A DNA stretch of 64,000 nt from Rickettsiales bacterium (GTDB lineage Bacteria > Pseudomonadota > Alphaproteobacteria > Rickettsiales > SXRF01). Location: assembly GCA_021299465.1 (NCBI GenBank), contig JAJTHB010000001.1, forward strand, positions 34,492 to 98,491, in the 5' to 3' direction. Position 1 is the first letter of the stretch. Each line of letters opens with the position of its first letter. The position numbers were made by a program, and so were the translations under genes. Shown here in pieces: positions 54,646 to 64,000 of this stretch. The notes under the pieces are model-generated. The model saw nothing but the letters and a program-made list of their open reading frames with translations, had not been told where the DNA came from and did not search any database.

Positions 54646-55950
54646 ATGATTATGCCTCATAACCACCGCATCGAAACCCTTGCCATCCACGCTGGAGCCA
54701 AGCCAGACCCAACCACCGGCTCGCTGCTGCCGCCGATTCAGCAGAATTGCAGCTATCAGTTTCGTGACGCGGAACATGCAGCGAATTTATTCACGCTCAA
54801 AGAGGCAGGCTTTGTCTATTCGCGCCTGACTAATCCCACTGTCTCTGCCCTGCAAGACCGGCTGGCGGCGCTGGAAGGCGGCGCGGGCGCAACCGCAGCA
54901 GCAAGCGGCCATGCGGGCCAGCTGATTACGTTTTTCAACCTGATGCAGCCGGGCGATGAGGTGGTGGCCTCAAACCGCCTTTACGGCGGCACCACCAGCC
55001 AGTTCAAGAACAGCTTTGTGCAGTTCGGCTGGAAGGCGCATCTCGTGGATATTGACGACCATAAAGCCGTAGAAGCGGCCATTAACAATAAAACCAAGGC
55101 GATTTACTGCGAAAGCTTCGCCAATCCGGCCGGTGTGGTGGCCGATATTGAGGCGCTCGCCAAAATCGCCCACGCGCACGGCATCCCGCTGATCGTCGAT
55201 AACACCATGGCCTCGCCTTATTTGCTGCGGCCAATCGAATGGGGCGCGGATATCGTGTGTCACTCCACCACCAAGTTTTTAACCGGTAACGGCTCGGCGA
55301 TGGGCGGCGTCACCATTGATTCCGGCAAGTTCAACTGGGCGCAAAATGACAAATTCCCGCTGATGGTAAAGGGCGATCCTGCTTATGACGGGCTTGAATT
55401 CCATAAGACGTTCGGCAAGCTCGCCTTCACCATGCGTGCACACGCGGTCGGCCTGCGCGACTTAGGCGCGTGCCAGAGCCCGATGAACGCCTACCTCACC
55501 CTACTTGGCACCGAGACGCTGCCGCTTCGCATGCAGCGCCACTGCGATAACGCGCAGAAAGTGGCCGAGTTCCTGGAAAGCCACGCCGAAGTGGCGTGGG
55601 TCACCTACCCCGGCCTTAAAAACAACAAATACCACGCGCTCGCGAAGAAATACTCGCCGCTGGGCGCGGGCAGCGTCTTCACGTTTGGGGTCAAAAGCGG
55701 CTATAGCGGCGCGAAATCGCTGGTGGAGTCGCTGGCGCTGTTGCGCCATGTCGCCAATATCGGGGATACGCGCTCGCTCATCATCCACCCCGCCTCCACC
55801 ACCCACCACCAGCTCTCGCCCGAGCATCAAGCCAAAGTGGGTGTGAAGCCAGAGGGGCTGCGCATTTCGATTGGCCTTGAGCATGCCGATGATATCATCG
55901 CCGACCTCGACCAGGCGCTCTCGGCGGCAAAGAGGGCTAAGGCTGCATAA
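54646..55950 (+). CDS. metY: O-acetylhomoserine aminocarboxypropyltransferase
   Basis: PLP enzyme forming homocysteine (or methionine) from O-acetylhomoserine and sulfide or methanethiol. The N-terminus HRIETLAIHAGAKPDPTTGS and PPIQQNCSYQF, PLP Lys in CHSTTKFLTGNGSAMGG and the C-terminal HPASTTHHQLSPE are diagnostic of the MetY type. 434 aa. No SAM riboswitch is present; it appears to be transcribed from the toxin-antitoxin promoter or one within it. Confidence 0.93.
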   Translation: MIMPHNHRIETLAIHAGAKPDPTTGSLLPPIQQNCSYQFRDAEHAANLFTLKEAGFVYSRLTNPTVSALQDRLAALEGGAGATAAASGHAGQLITFFNLMQPGDEVVASNRLYGGTTSQFKNSFVQFGWKAHLVDIDDHKAVEAAINNKTKAIYCESFANPAGVVADIEALAKIAHAHGIPLIVDNTMASPYLLRPIEWGADIVCHSTTKFLTGNGSAMGGVTIDSGKFNWAQNDKFPLMVKGDPAYDGLEFHKTFGKLAFTMRAHAVGLRDLGACQSPMNAYLTLLGTETLPLRMQRHCDNAQKVAEFLESHAEVAWVTYPGLKNNKYHALAKKYSPLGAGSVFTFGVKSGYSGAKSLVESLALLRHVANIGDTRSLIIHPASTTHHQLSPEHQAKVGVKPEGLRISIGLEHADDIIADLDQALSAAKRAKAA

Positions 55951-55981
55951 ATCAGGTGACAAACTGCTAAAAAGTCGCTAG

Positions 55982-57478
<1,497 letters not shown>

Positions 57479-57479
57479 G

Positions 57480-57572
57480 TGTGCTTTGTAATTAGTGCCT
57501 TGTGCTTTGTATAAGAAATATCTACTGACTAAGCACTAAGCAGTAAGAACACATCACAAAGCACTAAATATG
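57480..57572. repeat. bipartite inverted heptad-repeat element
   Basis: Left arm: TGTGCTT, TGTAATT, AGTGCCT, TGTGCTT, TGTATAA. Right arm from 57524: ACTGACT, AAGCACT, AAGCAGT, AAGAACA, CATCACA, AAGCACT, AAATATG. AAGCACT is the reverse complement of AGTGCTT. It occupies the whole guaB-rsmB gap, and the rsmB start codon is inside the last unit. No other ribosome site is visible. Confidence 0.8.
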
Positions 57573-58904
57573 ACCCCCGGCGCGCGCATACAGGCATCTA
57601 TCGAGATGCTCGATTCCATCCTGCAATCATGGCAGGGCGAAAAACGCCTGCCGGCGGATAAAATCATTGATCATTTTTTTAAAAGTCGGCGGTTCATCGG
57701 CAGCAAGGATAGGGCATTTATTGGCGAGCTGGTCTATTGGTGCCTCCGCCATAAAGCGTCGCTGGAATGGTGGCTGGTTGAAAAGCTTGGTGGGGATTTG
57801 CATGCACGAGGACTGTTGCTGACCGCACTAATCCAGCGCGGTGAAGCGGATATAGCGGCGCTGCAAACCATGAGTCAGGATAGCAAACATGCCTTTCCAC
57901 GCCTGAGTATGCAGGAGGCAGCGAGGTTTGGGAAGCTTGCTCATCCTGCAGGAGACCCAGGTAAGGCACGGGATGACGCACCCACTCATATCCGCCTGAA
58001 TTATCCTGAGTGGCTGGACGCAAAACTACGCGAAAGCTTAGGGGAAGAATTTGAAGCGGAGGTCGTAGCGCTGAATGAACAGGCACACACTGACCTACGC
58101 GTTAATACACTGAAAACCACGCGTGATGATCTGCTGAGGCAACTTACCGCCGAGGGGTATGATGCATACCCTACCCCCGTATCGCCGATTGGTATTCGCT
58201 TGGCGAAGCGCGCGCCGATTTTTACTTCGCCAGCATTCAAGGCCGGGCATTTTGAAGTGCAGGACGAAGGCTCGCAGCTGGTGGCCGCGCTGGTAGATGC
58301 TAAGCCGGGCATGAAGGTGATTGATTTTTGCGCAGGCGCAGGCGGCAAGACGCTAGCGATCGCAGCGCAAATGCAAAATAAAGGCCGGATATTGGCGTGG
58401 GATAATTCTGCCAAGCGCCTAACCCAGATAAAAGAACGCCTGCGGCGCGCGGGTGTTGATAACGTTCAACTGCATGTTCTTGAAAACGAAAACGATCAAT
58501 TTATCAAACGTCACAAAGATTCGGCGGATCGCGTGCTGGTGGATGCCCCCTGCTCCGGCACTGGCACCTGGCGCAGGAACCCCGACCTTAAATGGCGTTT
58601 CAACCAGAAAGATTTAGATGAAGTTCTAGCCGTTCAGGCCGCTATTCTGCAAAGTTCGGCGAGACTCACAAAGCCAGGCGGGCTCTTGGTTTACGCCACT
58701 TGTTCGATCCTGAAAGAAGAGAATGAGCAGCAGGTTGAAAAATTCTTAAAAAATAATAGTAATTTTAGGGTTGTCCCTGCCCTAAAAATATGGGACAAAA
58801 CCCCTCCCCACCGGTCAGGCGATAGCTATGCCTACCTTCGGGTAACCCCACATCAAGATGGGGTCGATGGTTTTTTTGCGGCAGTGCTTGAGCGCTTGCC
58901 GTAA
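57570..58904 (+). CDS. rsmB: 16S rRNA (cytosine-967-C5)-methyltransferase RsmB-like
   Basis: An N-terminal NusB-like RNA-binding domain (about residues 1-140) is followed by the SAM methyltransferase domain: FCAGAGGKTLAIAAQM, DAPCSGTGTWRRNPDLKWRF with one catalytic Cys and YATCSILKEENEQQ with the second. 444 aa. The target C967 is inferred from the family. The start lies inside a heptad element. A palindrome lies at 58155-58171, and two small stem-loops lie in the last codons (58830-58865). Confidence 0.9.
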   Translation: MTPGARIQASIEMLDSILQSWQGEKRLPADKIIDHFFKSRRFIGSKDRAFIGELVYWCLRHKASLEWWLVEKLGGDLHARGLLLTALIQRGEADIAALQTMSQDSKHAFPRLSMQEAARFGKLAHPAGDPGKARDDAPTHIRLNYPEWLDAKLRESLGEEFEAEVVALNEQAHTDLRVNTLKTTRDDLLRQLTAEGYDAYPTPVSPIGIRLAKRAPIFTSPAFKAGHFEVQDEGSQLVAALVDAKPGMKVIDFCAGAGGKTLAIAAQMQNKGRILAWDNSAKRLTQIKERLRRAGVDNVQLHVLENENDQFIKRHKDSADRVLVDAPCSGTGTWRRNPDLKWRFNQKDLDEVLAVQAAILQSSARLTKPGGLLVYATCSILKEENEQQVEKFLKNNSNFRVVPALKIWDKTPPHRSGDSYAYLRVTPHQDGVDGFFAAVLERLP

Positions 58905-58924
58905 ACAAGTAACGGGAGCCTGTT

Positions 58925-59965
58925 ATGTCATTTGCCATGTTGGCCAAGGAGCTGTCTGTGTTGCTTAAGCGCTGGTTTGCCAAGCGTAATATTATTATTG
59001 TCTCCAAACATGGCGTGCGCCATGTGCCGGTAACGCCTGCTGTTCAGCTCGCGGTGCTTGCTGCTTTGGTTAGTTTCTTCTGCTGGGCATCGTTTTCGAC
59101 AGGCAGCTTTATGGCAGCGCGCTCGGCCCTGAAGGAACAAAATCAAGCGCTGCAACAAGTGACGCAGGCCTATGTCAGCAAGCATTTTAAACCCGCTGTA
59201 AATCAGCCGGAGGCCCCTTTATTTACCCATGAAGCACTTGATAACCAGAAGATGATCAGCCGCGTGGCCTACCTTGAGCATAAGGTCGATCAGCTTCAAA
59301 ATGCGAATGCCGAAATCATCCAGCGTGTGCAGGAAAAAACATCGGGGCGCATTGAAGATATTGAGCGCCTGATCAAGCAGACGGGTCTTGATGCTGAGCA
59401 GCTGAAGCGCAATGCGGAAAGCAAATCCAAATCACAGAAATCACAAGGCGGGCCGTATATTCCGTCGGACATGAACGACCTCAAGCATTCCACAGACGAG
59501 CTATTCTCAAGCCTTGATGAGCTCTCGAGCTTAAGCCAGCTGCTTACAGCTTTGCCGCTGGGCATCCCCATCAAAAACAGTCAGCCGCAAAGTGGTTTTG
59601 GTCATCGCTACGATCCGTTTACGAATCGGCTTGCTTTTCATTCCGGTCTTGATCTTGCGGGGCCAAGCGGATCAAAAATCTACAGCACGGCGGACGGCAT
59701 TGTAGAATCGGCTGAATGGAGCGGTGCTTACGGTAACATGATTGAGATTGATCATGGCAATCGGATAAGCACACGTTATGGTCATTTAAGCCAGATAAGG
59801 GTTGCTCCAGGTCAGCGTGTTAAGCGTGGGGATTGGATTGGTGTACAAGGCTCAACTGGTCGCTCCACCGGAGCACACCTGCATTACGAAGTACGTTTTC
59901 GCGGTGAAGCGATGAACCCAAAAAAATTCCTCGAGGCTAGCCGCTATGTTTCTGAAAAGCTCTAA
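58925..59965 (+). CDS. M23-family peptidoglycan endopeptidase
   Basis: One N-terminal membrane anchor (about residues 40-62) is followed by a periplasmic coiled coil (about 85-195) and a LytM/M23 domain. Zinc ligands are in GFGHRYDPFTNRLAFHSGLDLAG and HLHYEVRF. 346 aa. The bactofilin gene overlaps its 3' end by 20 nt; M23 peptidases with bactofilins shape cell walls in several bacteria (for example Helicobacter Csd1 with CcmA). Confidence 0.92.
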   Translation: MSFAMLAKELSVLLKRWFAKRNIIIVSKHGVRHVPVTPAVQLAVLAALVSFFCWASFSTGSFMAARSALKEQNQALQQVTQAYVSKHFKPAVNQPEAPLFTHEALDNQKMISRVAYLEHKVDQLQNANAEIIQRVQEKTSGRIEDIERLIKQTGLDAEQLKRNAESKSKSQKSQGGPYIPSDMNDLKHSTDELFSSLDELSSLSQLLTALPLGIPIKNSQPQSGFGHRYDPFTNRLAFHSGLDLAGPSGSKIYSTADGIVESAEWSGAYGNMIEIDHGNRISTRYGHLSQIRVAPGQRVKRGDWIGVQGSTGRSTGAHLHYEVRFRGEAMNPKKFLEASRYVSEKL

Positions 59966-60410
59966 GCGCACGAATACCTCCAGCCCTACTAACAGCGGAA
60001 AATCACCAGTTACACTTTCTGTGATCAGCCGGTCCATGCACATTCTGGGCAATATCGTCCAGGAAGATGGCATGATTGACCTTGATGGCACATTAGATGG
60101 CAATGTCCGCTGCACAATGCTCACCGAGCGCGCCAATGGCATTATCAAAGGAGAGGTTCAGGCTGATACTGTACTGATTTATGGGCGTGTTGAGGGACTT
60201 ATCAAGGCCAAGCAAGTAAGTCTTTTTGCAGGCTGTCACATTGAAGGCATCGTGATGCATGAGCAACTTTCCATCGAAGACGGCGCCTTTATTGATGGCA
60301 AGCTGAAGCGCGTTGATAAGAAAACATCGGATGCTGAAGACAGCTCCGAAAGCGCATCCTTTGAGGAAAAACCGCTTAAGATGCTAGAAAACATACGACT
60401 CATTCGATAA
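59946..60410 (+). CDS. bactofilin
   Basis: Polymer-forming cytoskeletal protein (DUF583), 154 aa. The beta-helical core spans about residues 28-125 (SRSMHILGNIVQEDGMIDLDG, VLIYGRVEGLIKAKQVSLFAGCHIEG); the N- and C-terminal tails are disordered and Ser/Lys-rich. It probably localises the co-encoded peptidase. Confidence 0.92.
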   Translation: MFLKSSKRTNTSSPTNSGKSPVTLSVISRSMHILGNIVQEDGMIDLDGTLDGNVRCTMLTERANGIIKGEVQADTVLIYGRVEGLIKAKQVSLFAGCHIEGIVMHEQLSIEDGAFIDGKLKRVDKKTSDAEDSSESASFEEKPLKMLENIRLIR

Positions 60411-60482
60411 AATATGTTATATTGCGTCTTAGTTAGGCGTTAAAAGGCCTGTTAGAGCCTGTCTTCGTCAAGGGGAGTTTTT

Positions 60483-61712
60483 ATGTCAAAGTTTGCTTTG
60501 CTTGCGACCGTGTCGCTGTTTTCTATTTCCTATGCTACTCATGTTTATGCTGCCCCAAGCGGCTCCAGTTTTAACAACGCTGCAGGCAGTAGCTTTAATG
60601 ATCCAAGTGGATCGGCCGGTGGCAGTGTTGTTCCTGCCGGTGGTGGCTTTGGCGGCGCATTCAATGAGACTACTGGAGGCAACGAAGTTGAACCAGAACC
60701 TGGCAATGGTGAAGGTGGAACAGGCCAGACAATTGGTGTCATAACGCGCCGTGACACGAGCCCGACAGATCCAAACAAACATGATAAATCGCAAGGTCGT
60801 GTTCCTGGTCTTGTGAAGCGATATCTGGAGAATAACCCTAATCCAGGTGGTGGACCTAAGGTCATTCCCGGTGGCAATATCACTCCAGCAGGCACTACGG
60901 CTGACATTGAACCAACCGGCGGCGGCATTGGCCCCACTGGCCCTAACACCGGCCCCACCGTTACACCTGCGGGCAATACGACCGATATCGTGACTAATGC
61001 CAATTCCGCAGATATCGATGTAACTCCAACCGGTGGCACTGGCCCTAACACCGGCCCCACGGGCGGCACAGGCCCCACCGTTACACCAGCGGGCAATACA
61101 ACCGATATCGTGACTAATGCCAATTCTGCAGATATCGATGTAACTCCAACTGGCGGCACTGGCCCTAACACCGGCCCCACGGGCGGCACAGGCCCCACCG
61201 TTACACCAGCGGGCAATACGACCGATATCGTGACTAATGCCAATTCTGCAGATATCGATGTAATTCCAACTGGCGGCACTGGCCCTAACACCGGCCACAC
61301 GGGCGGCACAAAACCGAACGTCACTCCTGCCGGCAATACAACCGACGTTGTGACTAACGCAAATGCAGCTGATCTCGACGCGACTCCCGGCGGCACCGGT
61401 CCCACAGGCACCACAAAGCCAAACGTCACTCCTGCCGGCAATCAGGATCTTGCCACCACACCATCTCAGGGCACGCTTGATGTTGAGCCGAATATAACTA
61501 CAGCTGGAAGCACTGGTACTAAACCTAGCGGCGGCACCACGGCTGGCGGAAAAACAACGTCTGGGATAGTTAATAATAAAGATACAAATACAGCCACTGC
61601 ACCTGCAAAAGGCAGCAAAAGCACCACAAGCTCACAAAATGTCAGGAGTGGTGGCATAGGGGCTGTCGGCGGTTCGGCCATTGGTACGGTTGGTGGCGCT
61701 GGCAGCAATTAG
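60483..61712 (+). CDS. secreted Gly/Thr/Pro-rich repeat protein
   Basis: 409 aa, not recognised. A signal peptide ends VYA near residue 24. The rest is low complexity, rich in Gly, Thr, Pro and Asn. From about residue 159 it contains three nearly identical 40-residue repeats (TVTPAGNTTDIVTNANSAD, then an IDVTPTGGTGPNTGP-type half) and two decayed copies. The C-terminus ends in Gly/Ala/Ser turns. AGGGGAG lies just before the start. Probably a surface or matrix protein; no anchor motif is seen. Confidence 0.75.
   Translation: MSKFALLATVSLFSISYATHVYAAPSGSSFNNAAGSSFNDPSGSAGGSVVPAGGGFGGAFNETTGGNEVEPEPGNGEGGTGQTIGVITRRDTSPTDPNKHDKSQGRVPGLVKRYLENNPNPGGGPKVIPGGNITPAGTTADIEPTGGGIGPTGPNTGPTVTPAGNTTDIVTNANSADIDVTPTGGTGPNTGPTGGTGPTVTPAGNTTDIVTNANSADIDVTPTGGTGPNTGPTGGTGPTVTPAGNTTDIVTNANSADIDVIPTGGTGPNTGHTGGTKPNVTPAGNTTDVVTNANAADLDATPGGTGPTGTTKPNVTPAGNQDLATTPSQGTLDVEPNITTAGSTGTKPSGGTTAGGKTTSGIVNNKDTNTATAPAKGSKSTTSSQNVRSGGIGAVGGSAIGTVGGAGSN
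60957..61316 (+). repeat. three 120-bp tandem repeats
   Basis: Units begin at 60957, 61077 and 61197 with ACCGTTACACC and differ at only a few bases each. A degenerate fourth unit begins at 61317. All are in frame. Because of the repeats, two antisense frames stay open through the region. Confidence 0.93.
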
Positions 61713-61735
61713 CCTTAAAATATTATGAGTCGTGT

Positions 61736-61764
61736 ATTGCGGGAGGGTTCACCCCTCCTGCAAT
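61736..61764 (+). terminator. stem-loop after the repeat-protein gene
   Basis: ATTGC-GGGAGGG and CCCCTCC-TGCAAT pair around TTCA, with small mismatches. No T-run follows, so it may rely on Rho or act in mRNA stability. Confidence 0.5.
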
Positions 61765-61789
61765 TGCCGCTCGTAAAAAACATTGAAAA

Positions 61790-61874
61790 TGGTGCGGTCA
61801 AGAAGACTCGAACTTCCACGCCTCGCGGCGCTACCACCTCAAGGTAGTGCGTCTACCAATTCCGCCATGACCGC
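61790..61874 (-). tRNA. tRNA-Leu (anticodon GAG)
   Basis: 85-nt class II tRNA on minus. The acceptor GCGGTCA pairs with TGACCGC, followed by A and CCA. The D-arm is TGGCGGAATTGGTAGACGC, the anticodon stem CTACC/GGTAG encloses TTGAGGT (anticodon GAG), a variable arm CGCCGCGAGGCG follows, and the T-loop is TTCGAGT. Reads CUC/CUU. Confidence 0.96.
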
Positions 61875-61985
61875 ACACGGGGTGACTGAGGAGCACGATA
61901 AGTAGCAAAAAAATCAGCTTTGGCAAGGGCGCATCTTGAAAAAAAGACCTTATTTTTCAGCCCTGTGCAATCCTTTTGTAGTTTT

Positions 61986-62023
61986 CACACTTCTGTAACA
62001 TGAAATAGGCTAGAATAAGTGTG
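61986..62023 (+). promoter_or_regulatory. candidate promoter region with flanking inverted repeat
   Basis: TAGAAT (62011-62016) resembles a -10 box. CACACTT (61986-61992) and AAGTGTG (62017-62023) are inverted copies around it. The gene starts at 62060. Confidence 0.35.
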
Positions 62024-62059
62024 TGATTGATCAGTATTTTATTTTCTTTGGAGAGCATT

Positions 62060-63283
62060 GTGAGCGAGCAAGAACAAAATGGCAAAACCAACCAGCCGGA
62101 TGAGCCAGAAAGAAAAAAAGAAGATGTGTTTGTTTTAATGCTGCTTCCGGGCGAAACAGCAACACTTGAGCGAGCCCCAAAGAAAAACTTAAATGATCCG
62201 CCGCAATGGCAAGTGAAGGTTGAAACACCCGGGCGCCAAGGCAATTCCGTTCGTGTTACCTATCCGATGGATAAAGAGCTTCAGATTACTAGCACCGACA
62301 TGTCGGGCTTGGTAGATAATGCAACGATCGTCATTCCAGAAACAGTAGGAAAAAATACTGATGATAAAATTCCTCAAATAAAGGTTTTAACAAAAAATCC
62401 GGTTTCAATCATCGGCGGCGATGTGATCATCACCGGTGGCACTGCGCTGATCCCTGTTTCGCCCAAAGGCTTTACAGCTGAAAATAAACCAACTGTGAAT
62501 GATGGCGAAAAAGATAAGCGTTTAGAGAAGGATTCGATTTCACTGCGGTTTGATGCGGATAAAGACTCTAAAAGAGGAGTCAGGGGTGATATGCGCACAG
62601 TGACCGTCGAGCGGGAGCCAGAAACCAATATTATTTTTATCGATCCATCGACGAGAGATCCCAAAGATCCAAAATCCAGCCCAAAGGATTTTTACACCCT
62701 CTCGGCGCTTAATCCTGAAGATTCCATGCGGAATTATGATGCTATCATCGCCAATCGCGCGCGTGAAGCTGCGCAAAAGAAAAGCGGCGGAAAAAAACCA
62801 GAACAGCCCAAAGAAACCCGAAACCTGAAACCTCTTGGTGAGCAGGAAAGGCAGGCGGTCAGTCAATCGCTGAATGATGCAAGAACATCGCTTGAACAGC
62901 TCAAGGGTTCCTCCTTTGCAAAAGATGCCGATCTGCAGGGGTTGATCGACTTGAGCAACAATATCATGGTCGGTAATACAATCCACCTAGATAAGCTCAA
63001 TGAATTCAGGACTAAGCTTGCTAATGAGAAAGATAATGCAATAAAAAAATCAAGTCCTATCGAGGCCGGTTTGCAACGCATCATAGATAATCTGGATAAA
63101 AATGACTCTCTGAAAATAAGCATGAACGAACAGCTATCTCCGCAGGCGCTCGCCGCTGCAACGGGTGCTGCAAGGGGCGCTGCAAATATTATCCTTGCTC
63201 AGGCTGATGCAGGTTCTAGCAACAAATCACCACTTCAAACCGAAGCTATCGCTCAAGGCTTGGCAGGCGCGCGGCAGGCGTGA
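62060..63283 (+). CDS. hypothetical soluble protein
   Basis: Unrecognised, 407 aa. I start at GTG 62060 because GGAGAG at 62050-62055 fits; the frame is also open from TTG 62027. No signal peptide or membrane segment. The N-terminal 25 residues are charged, a beta-rich section follows (residues 25-150), then Lys/Asp/Pro-rich linkers and a helical C-terminus with an Ala-rich end. In composition it resembles the tail of the protein at 48703. It lies 12 nt before lipB and may be co-transcribed. Confidence 0.7.
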   Translation: MSEQEQNGKTNQPDEPERKKEDVFVLMLLPGETATLERAPKKNLNDPPQWQVKVETPGRQGNSVRVTYPMDKELQITSTDMSGLVDNATIVIPETVGKNTDDKIPQIKVLTKNPVSIIGGDVIITGGTALIPVSPKGFTAENKPTVNDGEKDKRLEKDSISLRFDADKDSKRGVRGDMRTVTVEREPETNIIFIDPSTRDPKDPKSSPKDFYTLSALNPEDSMRNYDAIIANRAREAAQKKSGGKKPEQPKETRNLKPLGEQERQAVSQSLNDARTSLEQLKGSSFAKDADLQGLIDLSNNIMVGNTIHLDKLNEFRTKLANEKDNAIKKSSPIEAGLQRIIDNLDKNDSLKISMNEQLSPQALAAATGAARGAANIILAQADAGSSNKSPLQTEAIAQGLAGARQA

Positions 63284-63295
63284 TATACCGCCTGC

Positions 63296-63931
63296 ATGCA
63301 CCCTGTTGAATGGAAAATATCAGAAGGTCTTACCGATTATGAAATGGCGCTTGCCGCGATGGAATCGCGCGTGGAGAATATCCTCACGGGCCGCGCGGGC
63401 GAGCTGATCTGGCTAGTTGAGCACCCTGCCCTTTACACCGCCGGCACCAGCGCCAAGGCAACGGATTTGCTCTCGCAGCGTTTTCCGGTTTATGCGGCCG
63501 GGCGCGGCGGCGAATACACCTATCATGGCCCGGGCCAGCGCGTCGTCTATGTGATGCTGAACTTGAAGGCGCGCGGCGCGATGGATGTGCGGCGCTATGT
63601 TGCAAGTTTAGAGGCATGGATTATTTCGGCCCTGAAACAATTCGGCGTGGAAGGTTTTACACGCGAAGGCAGGGTTGGGGTGTGGGTATCCACTCCCTCT
63701 CCCCTAGAGGGGGAGAAAAAGGTTGCGGCGATCGGCATCCGCATCCGCAAATGGGTGACGTTTCATGGCATCTGCATCAATGTGAATCCTGACCTTTCCC
63801 ACTATGCGGGCATTGTCCCGTGCGGCATCCGTGAGTTTGGTGTCACCTCACTGGAAAAACTCGGCGTGAGAGCGAGCATGGCGGATGTGGATGAAGTGCT
63901 GCGAAGAAAATCAAGCCTTGTGATAAGTTGA
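63296..63931 (+). CDS. lipB: octanoyl-[acyl carrier protein]:protein transferase LipB
   Basis: Transfers octanoate from ACP to lipoyl domains. [21 protein letters not shown], the catalytic Lys in KKVAAIGIR and the Cys in [10 protein letters not shown] are present. 211 aa. Between GVWV and the catalytic Lys the protein has STPSPLEGE, coded by a CCCCT-AG-AGGGG palindrome; the loop length varies in Alphaproteobacteria, but this sequence looks like an inserted repeat. The start at 63296 follows a weak ribosome site. Confidence 0.94.
   Translation: MHPVEWKISEGLTDYEMALAAMESRVENILTGRAGELIWLVEHPALYTAGTSAKATDLLSQRFPVYAAGRGGEYTYHGPGQRVVYVMLNLKARGAMDVRRYVASLEAWIISALKQFGVEGFTREGRVGVWVSTPSPLEGEKKVAAIGIRIRKWVTFHGICINVNPDLSHYAGIVPCGIREFGVTSLEKLGVRASMADVDEVLRRKSSLVIS
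63691..63720. repeat. small palindromic element inside lipB
   Basis: Core CCCCT-AG-AGGGG flanked by CTCCCTCT and GGAGAAA, imperfectly complementary. In frame, it encodes TPSPLEGE. The pattern matches the CCCTCTCCCC-type palindromes scattered in many bacterial genomes. Confidence 0.6.
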
Positions 63932-64000
63932 GAGTAAATCGCCTAAAAGTCCGGGGAGCGTTGATCTCTGCCCCTCTTATCAATAGGAATGTTGTAAGTA

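Noticed and set aside
57480..57572. CRISPR-like array
   Set aside because: The repeat unit is 7 nt, with no spacers, and the arms are inverted.
60486..61441. Two long antisense open frames opposite the repeat protein (298 and 270 codons)
   Set aside because: They follow from the low-complexity 120-bp repeats, have no ribosome site or start context, and the plus frame has a signal peptide and RBS.

Overview
The window is a gene-dense stretch of an alphaproteobacterial chromosome, roughly 50-55% GC by eye. The assignment rests on a full-length CtrA response regulator with a perfect TTAA-N7-TTAA box upstream, the ChpT phosphotransferase, a PstA with an extra N-terminal domain, a PAS_5-type protein, and the order tolB-pal-ybgF-tilS-ftsH-glmM. 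A free-living or predatory lineage with a flagellum and chemotaxis is likely (a Micavibrio-like or Rhodospirillales-like relative is a guess). I see no rRNA, CRISPR array, transposase, integrase or phage structural gene. Two tRNAs are present: Ala-GGC on plus and Leu-GAG on minus.

Layout. 0-8.1 kb: envelope and core genes (tolB, pal, ybgF/cpoB, tilS, ftsH, glmM, thiD). 8.1-12.4 kb: a hypothetical membrane protein, gamma-carbonic anhydrase, argC, rpsI, rplM and a PAS protein, all on minus. 12.5-18 kb: trpS-phoR-pstC-pstA-pstB on minus, without pstS, phoU or phoB. 18.1-20.9 kb: hypothetical genes, the first preceded by a Pho-box-like repeat. 20.9-28.2 kb: hemB, ubiX, a DUF465 protein, an RNA uracil methyltransferase, lepA, a hypothetical protein and an ABC exporter. 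28.2-30 kb: tRNA-Ala followed by an AT-rich gene that looks acquired, then a CsoR/FrmR-type repressor with a matching operator. 30-33 kb: LplT-like transporter, fliJ and fliI, divergent from ctrA. 34-41 kb: a hypothetical protein and a minus-strand chpT-cheA-cheW-cheY-cheB-cheR operon. 41-48.5 kb: two degenerate regulators that overlap tail to tail, corA, queD, pdxH, astA and an argD/astC aminotransferase. 48.7-51.3 kb: two hypothetical proteins. 51.4-53.8 kb: a deoxyhypusine-synthase-like enzyme and an ornithine/lysine decarboxylase. 54.1-60.4 kb: a ParD-like/RelE toxin-antitoxin pair running into metY, then guaB, rsmB, an M23 peptidase and bactofilin. 60.5-64 kb: a secreted repeat protein, tRNA-Leu, a hypothetical protein and lipB.

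What ordinary annotation does not explain. (1) A family of heptad-repeat elements fills several gene boundaries; three are bipartite and inverted, and a short one lies in frame inside tilS. (2) Short GC-rich palindromes of the type ATACCC...GGGTAT recur inside otherwise normal genes, carried by codons that look unusual for the surrounding gene. (3) Several unrecognised proteins share Gly/Ala-rich membrane hairpins with long charged tails. (4) Two regulators keep their family folds but have lost catalytic residues. (5) A CsoR-fold repressor keeps its likely operator but lacks the metal-binding cysteines. (6) An AT-rich gene with nuclease-like residues sits next to tRNA-Ala. All readings are by eye, without alignment or database search.
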